64,000 nt of DNA from Pseudoscleropodium purum (taxonomy: Eukaryota; Streptophyta; Bryopsida; Hypnales; Brachytheciaceae): the NCBI GenBank assembly GCA_963969395.1, contig OZ017795.1, positions 26,021,063-26,085,062 of the forward strand, in the 5' to 3' direction. Position numbers and translations under genes: made by a program. Shown here in pieces: positions 11,401-24,690 of the stretch. Position 1 is the stretch's first letter. Every line of letters begins with the position of its first letter. The notes under the pieces are model-generated. The model saw nothing but the letters and a program-made list of their open reading frames with translations. It was not told the DNA's origin and did no database searches.

Positions 11401-14400
11401 CAAGGAGAAAAAGTCCAACATTAATAAGAAGAGGAGTCCAGCATTAACAAAGAGGAGTGGTCCAACCTTAACAAGAGAAGGACAAGAGCATAAGAGAAAA
11501 TATAGGCAAAAGTGAGAGGGGGAGGAGTACCTCCTCAAACCAACTTACACACCACCGGTTGCACCAAGTCCCCCACCAATGAGGTTGTTGTAAACAATGG
11601 AGGGAGACTAGAGGTGGAAGGGAGTGAAATAGGAGAGAGAAGATGAATAGGAAATGAGCTACTAGATTAGGTAATACCTAGGAGCAATACAAGGGAGCCA
11701 TTGCAACTATTAGAGAATAGATTAGTATGACACAAAAGGGGTATGCGTAAGAGAGAAGAAGGGCACCATTAAGGGCCTTTGGGATTGGGAAGCTATAGTG
11801 TAAGACTACCATGAATGCAATGGGTGGAATAGTATTAATATAAAAGAACAAGAGGGAAAGAAAGGGGAGGGAAAAGGTAGCTTAGAAGGAAGCAACGGCC
11901 TTGTAGGTTAGCATGTGAATTTAGTCCCAACCCCGCAAGACCTAAGCAACCGGCAGCCATGATAAATTACGAGGATGAAGGCATGGACAGGGTCATTCCC
12001 AACATTGAGAGTGATGAGGTGCACCATTAACTCAGCCCTTGAAGTTATGCCTTGAATAACAATTAGTCCCCCTTTAGCTCTAAATCACAATTAGCGCAAA
12101 TAGGATAGTAAAGAAATTGGTAGTTAGAATAAGAATGAGGACCTCGGTAGTGGGATTGAAATCGGCATGTAGGATTAGCAATAGAATCAAGAACAGCATT
12201 AAGAGTAAATATCCATAGCGTTAGTATCGAGGTTGGAAAGAAGGTAGGGATCCCCACTTCCGAGTGGCGAAGGTAGTAGGGGTTATCGACCAACCTCTCC
12301 TAGGAGGGGTGCATGGGACTGTAAAATCTCACCCAGGGTCACAATCAACCAATAATTGACTGTTAATTGGCAAGTCACATGACCACGTCTCTAGAAATTT
12401 CTTTTGCCCATCCATGAAATTAGGAAACATTAGCAAGATTTATTGCTTGGAAGGCACAATGGACCACAGTCTCAAACCCCCCAATAAATTAAAAGTAGAT
12501 AAAAGCTAAGAACCTAGTCGTATTCGCTTCATTACCGAGGGTGGGTAATCAAGTGCCCACACATGTGTACAATGTTTCTACCATGTATACAACATCTTCT
12601 AGAAATGTACAATAGTCTTCAAGGCTTCTTTATATCTAGAAGCCAAAAGCCAAAATTCATTAATTTTGCAATTTGAAGAATTTGATTAGTTAAAATTGAG
12701 AAGCTTCTCAAAATTCACTTTATAATATGAAAAGACAATTCCAAGGGGAAGAAAGCAAAGGAAAAGGAAGCAAAAATCATATAGACTAAATATTTCTACC
12801 TACATCATATAAAGACTGAAGTGCAAGGATCTACAAACTTTGGATTTTACATTAGACCTACTTGCAAAAGTTGGGACTCACCAAAAATGCCAAAGGTTAT
12901 GGCTTAAATAGATTGAAAATAATAGAGCCAAAACTTGTATCTTTTTAGGCTTACTATATATGTCTTTTAGATAATTCAATCTCATAGTGATTCCAAATAA
13001 GTAAATAGATTTTCAATCCAAGGTGTATTTTCAAAGATAAAAAGCTTTTAAACTCAAATATAAAAAATATATGATTTTATAATCTTATAGAGTATCCTTT
13101 AGGTTGAATTTTTTTAAATATATAGAACCATAATGGTTTAAATAATCAAATGAGGCATATTTCAATTTGTGTCTTAAAAAAATTTGAAAAAATTTGGAAT
13201 GGACATGGTGATAACATTATTGTAATGAAAAAATGATTTATATTATTTTGTGATTTCTTCTTGCTTTATACTATTTTTAAAGGGTGTGACTTCCCCAAAA
13301 GGCTAGTCTTTCATGTCAAACAAAAAGACCTTCACAAGACTTTTGGAATTTTGGCCTTTGGCCTATAGGTATAAAGAGGGATTCAACATATTGTGCAATG
13401 TTCTTCAACACATGTATGTCATTTCCAACCAAATATAGGGATTTTTCAACCATACAAAATACAACCAAATGCATGAAGTTCCTATATATACAATGCTTCT
13501 ATGTGCTTTACTTAGATTAGTTAATCCAATAATTGTGATAATACTACACCATTAGAATTGCAAAATCACCTTATTTCTCTAGATTGTAACAAAATGTTAA
13601 TTGAAGCAATACATTGATTTATATGAAATGGTAAGCACTTCCATGAATGAACAAGTGAGACCAACCAATGCTTGTACCTTCTCCAGTCATTCACTATTTA
13701 TTATGCTTTGCTTTCAAAAGGAATAAGCGAGCAATCATGTGAGCAACTAGTACTGTAAATGCCTATCTTTTTTCATTACTTAGTTAGTTGTAGCATTAGA
13801 AAAAGCAAAAAACTAATTGCAACCATGTAGCATTTAGACGAGGTTTCAAACCTAAAAATTCTAATTTCAACCTTACTCTTTTAATTCAAGATAAGCTCAT
13901 GAATGTCAAAGGAATCTCAGTCACTGTTGAAGTGCACATGAAGTGTATTTGTGAGTTTATTCACTACCAGCTTCAATGTACACTACAAAGTGCAGAAGTA
14001 AACACATAATCATCTATGTGGCTCAAATTGATATTCATTGATGCAATGAGGTAACATATGAGTGTAGCCAATGAAATGGTAAGTGATTGCATGAATAAAT
14101 AAGTTTGTTGATACAGCTAATGGTTGTGCCTTTCTACTTACTATTCATTGGAATGGAATTTGACAAGGAGATATAACTAATATTTCATTTAAATGGTAGT
14201 ATTCTACAAATTTAGCACTTTCATGTTTAAATTAGACCTTGCAGTTTGAAATCTATACTTGTCCAAAAAATGAATAGAAAAATGACATATGACATTAGAA
14301 GAAATTTGGAGCTTCCAAGGGCCACTCTAGAGTGACAAACCATCCTATTAAAACAAAGGTAGGTCTCCTATGAAATTTGTCTAAAGTGCAAAGTCAAATG

Positions 14401-14699
14401 CTTTGAATTTCACGAAACTCATCAAGAAAAATAAGACTATCACGAAAATCATCAACTTCATCTAACTTTTACAATACAAAAAATCTTTACTATATAAGGT
14501 TTTGAATTAGAACTTAAAATCAAATTGTCCAATCAAGTCTAATTAAACCAATTTAAGTGACTTTGGAAGCTAGTTGCTTCGGAAGGCAATTAACTTCAAT
14601 AGCCACTTCCTTTAATTTGTGAGTTTGAAGATGAAAAAAGGAATTTCTTTATACGAGTAGTATAGTAGTAAGTAAAACAATCCATGTAGAATATGTACA
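11401..14699. other. No gene recognised; one divergent internal repeat
   Basis: The part 11,400-12,320 is purine-rich on the plus strand. A 76-codon minus frame at 12,063-12,293 has no known motif. In 13,620-13,720 and 14,075-14,150 a segment starting GAAATGGTAAG repeats at low identity about 450 bp apart. Nothing else could be supported. Confidence 0.35.
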
Positions 14700-15170
14700 T
14701 TAGGATTTATTGATAAGAACTCAAGTGCTTATAGTTAAGTCAAATGTAGGAATTGTTTTCAAAGTCAAATTTCAATTCTCATTTAGGCATAGTAGAATAA
14801 TTTTTGTCAAAAAAATTTGAGCTAAATTAATGTGGGTAATAAAATTAAATTTCATCTCCAAAAATCCAATTGAAATTTGAGACTCTATATAATGTTATGA
14901 ACAAAATTCAAAGAGTGTGTTTAAAAATGTCCACAAAAATGTCCCTTCCAACCCCTCTTTGAAATTTGGCCTTAACTTTTAATGGGAGTTTCAAAATTCA
15001 AATGGATTTTTGGATATGAAACTTAACTTGATTATCCACATTAACTTAGTTCAAAGTTTTAAAAAAAAATTTATTCTATTTTACCTAAGTGAGGTTTGAA
15101 ATTTGACTTTGAACACAATTCCTACATTATTTTGACAATGAGTGCTCTATCTTCAAATTATCCCATATCT
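14700..15170. mobile_element. Foldback element with arms of about 100 bp
   Basis: The left arm (14,700-14,815) contains ATGTAGGAATTG followed by AAAGTCAAATTTCAA. The right arm (15,055-15,165) is its inverted copy, containing TTGACTTTGAACACAATTCC. The ~240-bp middle has no ORF. A related left arm lies at 63,708-63,860. Long inverted arms without coding capacity fit a non-autonomous DNA transposon, perhaps Mutator-like. No target duplication was identified. Confidence 0.55.
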
Positions 15171-17349
15171 TTTTAGGGTTCATGATAGACAATTTATTTC
15201 TCTACAAAAACAACATCATCACCCTTCATCCTCACTAAATGTTCATAAATTAGTCTACCTCATTACCATTAAAAAAAAATCTAGATGGTAGTCCACTAGA
15301 TTGTTCTAGGGCATTTGCATTTCTTTCCTCAATTTTGGATTGAAAGGAAGTTGCTTCCGAGTAGAATGTATTTAATAATCAAGGTGAAGGTGTATTAAAG
15401 TACCGTAATACTAAATATTAAACACTTTCTATTCAAATTTGGAGCTACTAGCAAACATTTGACATCAAGACTTACAATGGATGGAGATAGGAAAAAAATC
15501 ATTTGATAAGCAAAAAAAAATAGCTTGTAGGGCCCTCGAAGGGCTGTGGAGCAACCTTCTTGAGGCCTTGTATTTTCTCTAATGGAATACCCAAATCTCT
15601 TATGCATGCAAGCAACCATAAAGACATACTTATTCAATGTGAGTGGATGCATTTCTCATTTTACTTTTTTTTTTTCCCTAACATATTCCAATCCACAACT
15701 TGATTGTGCTTGAAGTAGTTTAAAATGATGCCCTAGTAGGACAAATTTCTTATCAAGTCTTGAACAAGAATGCCCTCTTTTGTTGATAATAATCTTTTCC
15801 AATACCATCACCAATTGAACATTTTCCTTTGCTTTCTCAACACAAAGTAAAATGAAATAAAAAATACCTTGTAGAACATCTAAGCATTTTTCCAAATAAT
15901 CTTCTCCAACATTGGCATCTCCATTATTAAGCTAAACAATTATGCTACTCTCTCTCAATCCTCTATTAATCAAACAAACATAAAAAAAACATGCAATTTT
16001 TTAGCACAAAATTCTTAGACATTCAATAGTAATTATTGCAAGTCACTCACTCATTGAATTGTTTCCACTATAATATTGTTCTCCGAATGCTCATACACAT
16101 TAATGGTACCATCTAATCAGTCTGCTTGCAATCAACTACGTTTTCCGCCATGTATAGAAATATTAATTGATATTACAATCACCAAGTGCTTCACCTTATA
16201 AGTCTACACAAATAAATCTAATTAATATTGTGGAGAAAAGAGACTTGAAGATGAGCAAATAAGATATCATTTACAACAATCTAATGAAGAGTTTTTGTAG
16301 TAATCACTATTCCAAAATGTGATCATAGCCACAAAATTTTACAATTGTAGAAAATCAAACATCCATTCAAGTAAAATCTAGAGAACAAAGATTATAATTG
16401 TAACCATTACAAGTTCTAGCCAATGAGTAAAAAGATCTAGATTAATACCTAGGATAAGCTTGACTTGCTTAATGAATTATACTAGTTTAAACAAGATTTA
16501 TATGCCATTGAAGTTTGATGTTTGTTTAGCTAAAGAAATTTGTTGAGATGCATTGGTAATTTTATAAAAAATTTTACCATCATTACTAGATTTACTCTCT
16601 AATTCCCTGATGTTGACAAGTAACTACCAATATATTATATTAGTATATAATTCCAATTGATTTTACCACAAGTTTTGATCAATTTCACTATATTGTGGAT
16701 ATTAATATGTTGAGTTTGAAATTCCAATAGAGATTTGACTATTATTTGTTCCCAAAAAGATAAGCTTTAAAGAGATTTGAAGACACACATGGCAAATTTT
16801 GTTAGAATGGCGGTATTCCATATGCCATTTTCACACCTTGACATCTAGGATAAGTGTATATTGCTAAAATCTAGGTCACTTTTAGATTTCAGAAATCTAT
16901 GACTAACATAGATATTAGACTATGCAACTTGAAAAATATAGGATTTATATAGATTCCAAATATCTAGGAGGCATGTAGATTTCAAAAATCTAGTACTAAT
17001 GTAGATTCTAGTACAAAAAAATGGTTCAGACCATGTAGTCGAAACTACTAAAAGTGCCAAATTAACAGAATACTACCATTTTAATGAAATTCACCATATA
17101 CCAAAAGCTAAAGATTTGTTCAACCTATAGAGCAGTTATAAGAATTTCTTTTTTTGGGCACTTCTATTACATCAAGACATAATAATAAGAGGTTTTAGAA
17201 ATAGAAATGACTATTGTATACAGCCCAATAATCAAACTACAAAGCCACTAATTATTCTAGAACATATAGAAATGTAGTTAGAAACGAATCCATTTGCAAT
17301 AAAAAATGCATTGCCTATTTAACAATAATACTTCAAATTTGATAAATTT
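15171..17349. other. No gene recognised
   Basis: Minus frames at 15,395-15,652 and 15,656-15,895 lack recognisable domains. The tract 16,858-17,010 carries several TAGATTTC/GAAATCTA palindromic words. Around 16,795-16,830 a short segment (GTTAGAATGGCGGTATTCC) matches 34,590-34,625. Confidence 0.35.
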
Positions 17350-17984
17350 ACATTTTTATAAAGCTTTAAATGGAGGATTGAAGTTATATTTTATTTGTTT
17401 GATAGCTATGTTTCCAATATATAGAAATTTGCATTGAAAATATAAATGTAACACATTCTTTATCAAAAATATTTTGCCATTTTTGGCATTCCCTTTGCAC
17501 ATTTGATTTATTTTTGTCCACTCTAATTTATAGTTTTTCACCATCCAAAAAAGACAAATCATCTTATTAGCATTGTTCAATTCAAAGTTTGCTTCAATAA
17601 TAATTATTCAATAATTTTTATTCAAAGAAATTATAAAATTGGTTTTCAACCTTCAAATGTAATTTACCTCTATACAACAAAAGCTTCTTTTACCTTCCAA
17701 TAAAAAATAATGTCATCTCAATTTCTTAAGCTTTGCAAGCATATTAGATTTTTTTTGTAGAATTTGGAATTAAAGAAGTGTAATATGAGTCAATTTCTTT
17801 GGAAGTGAATCTTTTAGAGCTAGACAACTATACAATAGTAACTTTCAACAAAGCCAAAAATATAGAATTTTCAAGAGTGTATAGTTGTTGCAATAATCAG
17901 CTCATGTATTCACAATATGATCAAATTCAACAGCTATCTAAATTTGTCGTGATTGCTTGGTAGTTGGTAATCTACTCACATGAA

Positions 17985-20689
17985 TTAGCTTGTATCACTA
18001 AGAATTGTCACAACCCCAAGGCTATCAAGAACAATACCAGTACATCCGTGAAATCCAATTACTTTACCCTTTCCACTAGCAAATGGCTCACCCACTTCAT
18101 CGCCAAAAGGACCATAACTTTTGATATTGGTATGGATAGTCAATGAAACTACAACTTCAAGAGGATCTCCACTATGCCCCCAAGCAAGGTATGTCTTCGA
18201 CACATATCCACTGATATTTGTAATGAATTCAGAGGGCTCAAATACTATCTGAGGTCACAACAATGATGTTTTTAGAATCTAATGGGAGATTCAAATTTAA
18301 GGAGAAACTACAATACTATTGTTGAATAAGGACATACATAGAAAAAAAGACTTGTTTTTCAAACAAACTAATTCTAATTGAAAATACAATGTCTACATGG
18401 AACTCATGAAAAACAATGCATAACTTACCTCTTCATGTTGGTCTCTGGGAATAGTACCATTGAATTTCCTCACAAAATTACAACCAGCAAAGTGAGTATA
18501 ATCCACCTCAATTGAACCAAGTATTCCTGGAGATTCGTATTTGAACTTCATCCGATTGATAGAGTTAGCCACATCAATAAATTTATGACCACCATCACCT
18601 CCCCAAGGTCCTTGAAGCTGTTTGAATGATAAATGCAACACATTCCCAATCTACTATTAAAATATCTTTCTCAAATACCTTTGAGCTGGTATGTACTCAC
18701 AAATTCATGCATCATTCACAAGCTAGCACATCATATCCCAAGTACTTGAATCCAAGTTTTGCAATGCAATATCCAATCAACTTGCTTTCATTGATAATTA
18801 TGAATACTAAAAATCACTTTGAAATAAAGCAACTCTTTGTTTTTTCTTCATGCAGTCAATGAAATTATCAAAGTTTGTACTCCACCCCAACACATGTTCA
18901 GATTAGTATAGAATATGGCTTACTTGTGCCCTTTCTAGTGATCTAAGTCCTGGTCCAGGTGGATGAATATCTTGTACTTCCAACATTCTCCGATCACCTA
19001 CGAAACAAATACACAGGCAAACAATTAAAATTAGTCCTAGAAATTAGAAAGTGTGCTGATACTTTTGAAGTTGTTGCCATATTCTACCATATTAACATGT
19101 CAAACTTGTAAATAATAAGTGCCATACATCAGCAAAAGCTCACCTCTTAGAAGAAGTCCTTTGATGTACCTCAGTTCTTTGCAAATTTCAGGAAATAGTG
19201 GCCGCTCCTGAGGATTCACATCCCAACATCTTCGGATCAGAGCAGACAACTTCGGAGGACAGTCCTCCGGAAGGTTTGGTCTCAACATGCCTGCCTTCAC
19301 TTGCCCCTTCATTTGTGTGATGGATAGACCATCATGATCATAGTAAGGATCTTCCCCAGTCAAAATCTCAATGCAGGTAATGGCAAAAGCATAGACATCA
19401 GCTTTTCTGGGGTTGAACTCAGAGTGCATCTCCGAGTCATCTCCTTGAATGACCTCTGGTGCCATCCACTTGTTGGTACCTCAATTATAAGTCTGATTTG
19501 AGCATGTGTGAGTGGTGTTTTTGGTTTTCGTCAAACCAAAATCAGCAATCTTCACTGAACTAATTCTCTTGCTTGAAAGATCAGCAAGGTTGACAAGGAT
19601 GTTCCCAGACTTGAGATCGCGATGAGCCATACGCTTACTGTGGATGTACTGCACACCTTCCCCAATTTGGAGCATCAAGGCAATAGCTTGAATAGGTTTG
19701 AGCTTGTTTCTTTTCCTGTAACTCTTGAAAAAAGTATGCAGGTCCATGTCCATTTCTTCCATGATGAGGTAGCATTCCGTGTCGTCTTTAGAGTAGCACA
19801 AGAACCGTACTATATGAGGGTGGTGCCCCAAGCTCTGTAAAGCAATCATTTCTTGATCAAATGCTTTCTTGTTGAACATGTTGAACGTGTCAAAAATCTT
19901 AATTGCATACTTTCCACCCATAAGATTCATTCTTCTTACCGACGCAGACCCTCCTCTACCTATTTGGATACCGTCGAGAATAAGATCTTTAGGATCCAAG
20001 CAGAAGCGAGTTGAATTGTCGGCGACTGATGACGTGTTCAGAGGATCTACCTCCTCGGATTGCATTTTCAGATTAAGCAACTCATTAGCAAACCATTTCT
20101 CTGTTGGATTGTCCAGCTTCACAGATCTGAGGCGGTCCTTGAGAATCTCCTCATCTTCTTTCATCGCTATCAGCAAAGAAAGCTCGTCCTCCATACTCAG
20201 TTGACCCTCACACAACGGTCGTTCAAATGTGATGGAAGACTCTTGAGAGTTGTCCACAAGAATGCTCAGAAGAACAGACACATGCCATTGAACTCCGTAA
20301 AGTAGACTTGCAAAGGTCTCCTTCATGTCGCTCTGTTCAATGGCTGCTCTTGGCCACTGTGAAGAAGTGATGCGGCTGGTGTTGATAACTGTCTCCAAGT
20401 CCAGAAGCACCTGATGAAGCTCTTCAAGCACTGGAATCGTTTTCTCATCAAGAAGGGGTGAGAATTGAATCTTTTGTAAACTACCTCGAGTATCTGTAAG
20501 CCTTCCAAGGAGAAAATTACATTGGTGCCTGTTCATCAGATAATCTTCATCCTTGTCGTCGTCAGTACTGGAAATCGAGTATTGAGCAGACAATTTTTGT
20601 ATTGTTTCGTTGCAGAGATTGAGTAGCTCATCCGCCTTAGGTGCATCTTTTACGGAAAATCGCTTGAAATAGGTACTGAAACGCCCCAT
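17985..20689 (-). pseudogene. Kinase-jacalin fusion, copy 2 (one in-frame stop)
   Basis: Exons are 19,144-20,689, 18,924-18,997, 18,429-18,617 and 17,985-18,248, all with GT donors and AG acceptors in the same positions and phases as copy 3. The start MGRFSTYFKRF matches the second Met of copy 3. The helical domain and kinase are present: glycine loop IGRGGSASV, the AIK lysine, HRDLKSGN, DFG and MAPEV. The jacalin domain is complete, with GPWGGDGG near its start and GIVLD near its end. The only lesion seen is TGA at 19,481-19,483, between DFG and APE, where copy 3 has ACA; two bases differ. Read literally, the product stops at residue 402 and lacks the kinase C-lobe and lectin. Everything downstream is still open, so the stop is recent, a sequencing error, or read through. 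The kinase N-lobe differs from copies 1 and 3 more than the helical domain does. Confidence 0.85.
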
Positions 20690-21261
20690 GAAGCGGAAGT
20701 GTACAAGTTCCTTCGCTTATAGATCTTGAGGATATATGTCAAGGGTACATAAGCTTAGCCTAACTTGCAAATATACACATCCAAACGATTGAACTACGAA
20801 AGCAAGAGCTCGCAATGGCACTCGATCAGAACTGCCAGTTATTTAACTACAAAAGATTCTTCTTTTGCACAAATAGCTCTTCCACAAGCGAGGATGCTGA
20901 TTCAATTGCATTGGCTAACGCAGTGGTCATCTTATCGTACCTTCAATCAGCAATCCTATACTAAATTCAAAAGAGCCTACGTGGCGTGTGAAGAAAAGGC
21001 AACCCTAGACTGTACTGGATTAATCTTATTGCTAACAAGAAGTAGAGAATGCGGATGCATGTCAACGTGTGATCTGTACGCATTTCGATTGTAGTGCATC
21101 GTTCTTCTAGATAGATAGAGCCAGTAGATCTACAATATATTCACGTTGGTTTTCTCAAAATGTCGAGAGCGGAATGCCTACCAGGGAGAAGAACACGTGA
21201 ACCTAGTTCTACCTCTCATAGTCCACATCTACATCATTCATGCATACATGTATTTAATAAC
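20690..21261 (-). promoter_or_regulatory. Proximal upstream region of copy 2
   Basis: On the minus strand, GTAGTTAAATAAC around 20,838-20,852 is in the place of the better TATA-like word of copy 3. The stretch 21,100-21,261 is strongly conserved with 51,765-51,905 and 6,471-6,640. No transcript start can be assigned from sequence alone. Confidence 0.35.
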
Positions 21262-21265
21262 TTAA

Positions 21266-22215
21266 CCCCTAAATGTACAAACTGCGTTTTGGGGGGGCAA
21301 TATAGCAATTTTGTGCAGCTCGCTACAAATGGAGGTTTTGTTGTTTTTTATTTGGAATTTTAACACAACATGTGTCCAAGAAGTAGCTTTAAGGCCCAAC
21401 AATTTTCATAACTTTTGACTACATGGTTAAAAAGTTATTATATGATAAATATTTTTATTACTCAACAAGCAATCCAAGTAAAAATTTTTTTTTTTTAAAA
21501 TCACTTATTTTTTAAATTAAAATTTGAAATTAGTTCTCTAAATTTATATATACTTGGAAAGCCTTGAATCATTCCATTTTGATCAATGAGTCAAAAGTTC
21601 CAAGGAGTTTTAGTATGCGAGAAGTTATGAAGAGTTATAGTATGCGAGGGTTTGTGGGTCGTTATTGAATCTCTATTCCAAGGCAAACTTCAAAGTTCTT
21701 TATTTAACTCAATTTTCAATATTTTTAAATAAATAAATAAAATAAGATGTAAATTATTCATTACAACATTATCACCATTGAGATTGGCAAATTTTTAATT
21801 TCATAAATAAATTATTATCAATTTAGTATTTTAAATCATTCTCTTGTTCTTTCTACTTACCATTTTTTTCCTATATGTTGTACAATTCCAAATGATTTGA
21901 AATTTTTCAAGCATGTAGCCAACTTGACCTAAAGAATGAATCCAAAGGAAAACCATCATTTTGGACATTTTCTCATACAAATATAACCTTACAAAGTGTA
22001 GCCGCCAAGATATTCGTAGTGCCAAAAAAGGATTTTTGTCACTTCAAATGCTAATATCTTGCAATCTACATAGTGAAAATTTCTAAAAAAATTTGCACAT
22101 CTTTTCAAACTAGCATACTGATCCTACAATTACATATGTCCAAAAATGTGTTTTTTCTAAAATTTGGTACTCGTACTAGAAATGGCAATTTTGGAGCAGT
22201 TTTAAGTGAAAACAT
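21266..22215. mobile_element. TTAA-flanked element, family A, inverted (unit 2)
   Basis: It begins at TTAA (21,262-21,265) followed by CCCCTAAATGTACAAACTGC. The interior is the reverse complement of 45,142-46,062 and 7,701-8,617. The matching position in unit 3 (51,901-51,910, AATAACTTAACTACGG) has no element, so TTAA was the target. The far terminus has been lost: homology stops near 22,215 with no AGGGG-TTAA, and local 46-bp repeats follow. Confidence 0.75.
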
Positions 22216-22227
22216 AGTCAACCGTTC

Positions 22228-22318
22228 TGACAAAATAAATTAGTTTTCATTATCTACTGTACCGACAAAAATAAATTGGTTTTCATTATCTACTGTACCG
22301 ACAAAATAAATTGCAAAG
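22228..22318. repeat. Short tandem repeat, about 46-bp unit
   Basis: The unit GACAAAATAAATTAGTTTTC followed by ATTATCTACTGTACC occurs twice plus a partial third copy. Single-copy equivalents lie in units 1 (about 6,640) and 3 (about 51,930). It marks the damaged right end of the adjacent TTAA element. Confidence 0.7.
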
Positions 22319-22434
22319 AAATAGACACCTCCACACATAGACCAAACTGGAAATTCCTGCAAGGAGTGTACAGTGCAATGTCGCACATGTAAGTCAGGCA
22401 AACAAATTTGTGTCTTCAAATCGAGTTCGTAAAA

Positions 22435-22880
22435 CTAATAAGCGAACGTCCTGGTACGATGATCACCTGTTTCCAACAGAGTTTCGCCCAGAGTTTTGCA
22501 GGGAGATGGCAAGCTGTGGGCCTCGATGATCGGTCACTCAGGGCTCTGCTCCAAGTGGAACAACAATCAAAAGCTATGCACTCAGCTTGCTAACCCAAAC
22601 TGCTTCACAAATCTTCCTGCGCAGCACCCGCACCTCCTCAAGCTACGGTTGCAACAGCAATTCGCCGTTCAGCACCCCAAATTAAAGCGACAATCCAACC
22701 CAAGACTGCGGTGAGGCGTGTGACCCTGACGACGGATGCCCTGCTTTATACTAGCTTCCCTCGAGATGCAATGCGCAAGCTGCACAGTACCGCGTTGCAT
22801 TTCACCTCAGTAATTCCCCAAAAGCACTCCTGTCACTGCTTGTAACTTGACCTCCAACATATGAAATTAAATGATACATA
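22435..22880 (-). promoter_or_regulatory. Conserved distal block with TATA box (unit 2)
   Basis: This block is conserved in all three units (6,770-7,200; 52,085-52,500) and is GC-richer than its surroundings. On the minus strand it carries TATAAAGCAGGG at about 22,739-22,750. Small frames on both strands are not conserved because indels shift them between copies, so a non-coding role is more likely. It may be a distal promoter with an untranslated first exon for the kinase-jacalin genes. That is inference. Confidence 0.4.
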
Positions 22881-23765
22881 GATTCTCCAACTTCGATCCA
22901 ATTGGTGTCACGCAGATGTAAATATAACCTTGCGACACCTTGCTCTCACCGCATGCTGTATTAATCCGACATTGCAAGCCCCACGGGCGTTTTCAAAGTC
23001 ACAACTTGTATTTTAACACAGTTCATGATTCTAAATGTTGTAAAGCTTATCTTAAAATATATATACATCCAATAATCTACTTATTACTCCATTTGAATTT
23101 TTTCTCAAAATTGTTGAAGTTGTAATTTTTGTGACACTTTGAAGGTATCATCTTGAAAGCTCAAAATAAACATCAAGTTTTGAATTCTTTCTATAATTGA
23201 ACTTCTCTTGGTGTGATTGCAACTAAAGGAGCACATCAATTACACCATAATGTTTGTAATTATTATTTCCTTCTTTTTTTTCAAACCATATTCCAAGGAG
23301 TACTATTTAAAGCATTTTTCTAATTCCTATGATTTTTACAGAAAAAATTCTTTTAAAAAACAAGAGAAAATTTAGATTCATTTTTTGATACATGATACTA
23401 CATGTGGAAAGTATCAAAATTTTGAAATGTGTGTTTTAATGTAAAAATCTAATGAAGTTCGACCAAGCTCATACATGAAATGTCTTTTAAGGGTTAAAAT
23501 TCCCAATTTTGACTTGAATAGTTGTCTCAATTGCTCAATTCAATCTCTATTGTTCAAAATACTAGAAATTCACATTCTAAAACTCCCAAGATGGGATGGA
23601 TCAACATCTTGCTAATACAAGAAGCTCAATATTCAAAACCTCCAACAATTGTTGCATCTATGAGCAATAGAAAAATATGCGCAAGGATTTACTCAAGAGT
23701 ACCTCAGAAAGCACGAAACCCTCAAAGTTCAAAACTTAAAGTAGACTTTGCAGTGACAACGACAC

Positions 23766-24690
23766 ACTAGCACAATTTTTTTTCTCCTTTAACAAATCCC
23801 ATCATAGGATCCTTTAATTAACTTGTTAAAGTACACCCTCCTAAAATTTTAAAATAAAAAACTTTATCAATTGCAAGATTCTTAGTAGCTTGAATTTCGA
23901 AAAGAAGTATTTTTCAACTGTTCTGAAATGGTAAGATTTCATCTTTCAAACTTTTTACACAAAAATGTGTAAATCCTACAACTTATTGCTCTCCATAATA
24001 TGTTGAAGAAATAAGTTGGGAATATTTATAAAAAATTTCAAATAAAAAATATTTCATATTCATGTATGAAAAAGAAAAAAGTTAAATAGAAAGAAGTAGA
24101 GTATGATTTAAAATACTAAATTGTTGAGAATTCAATTTTAGAATTGAAAGATCCTGGTTCAAGCAATTCATCACATGTCTGAAGTTAGTTGTGTACTGAT
24201 GTTTAGCAACTCAATGTCGATGCTCTGCAACTTTGTTTGCCTTTTAAGATGACTACTCTACACTAGGGTTCAAATTCATTAAGAAATGATATAAAATACA
24301 ATTAAATGTGATATCTCATGAAAATTTCAGAATTTATAACGTGGTATAATTGAATAGTGTAGAAAATATTAATGAAAATGATCTTAATCTTCAAAGAACT
24401 CATGAAGTTGAAGTGACATATATTGGTAAAGTCCTCAATACCAATAAAACTATGAGTACAACTAGTACTAGAGGTACAGAACATTTTGAACCATGCTAAA
24501 GATCTCAAAATATTATGAATCCTATAAAATGAACTTCCAAAAGTAGAAAATTTATTTTTAATGAGCTACTCCAAATCACTATATTCATTTCCAGAAGATG
24601 TAACTTGGTCCTTTAGGGGTTAATAAATAAAAATTCAACCAAAAAGAAGTGACTTCATGTGGGGCCTAACAAATCTAATTCCAAAATATG
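23766..24690. mobile_element. Degenerate TTAA-type element end
   Basis: The stretch ends at 24,610-24,623 with CTTTAGGGGTTAA, the right terminus of family A. It is preceded by TGAGCTACTCCAAATCACTA, which resembles the sub-terminal region of 32,590-32,649. Around 24,060-24,130 it also shares AGAAGTAGAGTATGATTTAA with family A. No clear left terminus was found. Confidence 0.45.

Larger units (their letters stand above)
17350..23765 (-). repeat. Segmental duplication unit 2
   Basis: This unit contains kinase-jacalin copy 2 with its 3' flank (17,350-17,984) and 5' flank to 23,765. The far end (23,630-23,765) matches 53,270-53,410 of unit 3, which defines the outer limit of the shared block. A TTAA family A element (21,266 onward) is inserted here and absent from units 1 and 3 at that position. 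Confidence 0.7.

Noticed and set aside
19481..19483. Stop-codon readthrough or an 11-bp intron to rescue copy 2
   Set aside because: A GT...AG pair exists just after the stop, but the interval is far too short for an intron, and no readthrough context is evident. A simple nonsense change is the more likely reading.
22496..22714. 72-codon plus frame (MQGDGKLWASMIGHSG...), partly repeated at 52,161-52,346
   Set aside because: The similarity is explained by the shared duplicated DNA. The copies differ by frame-shifting indels and the unit 1 version is broken.
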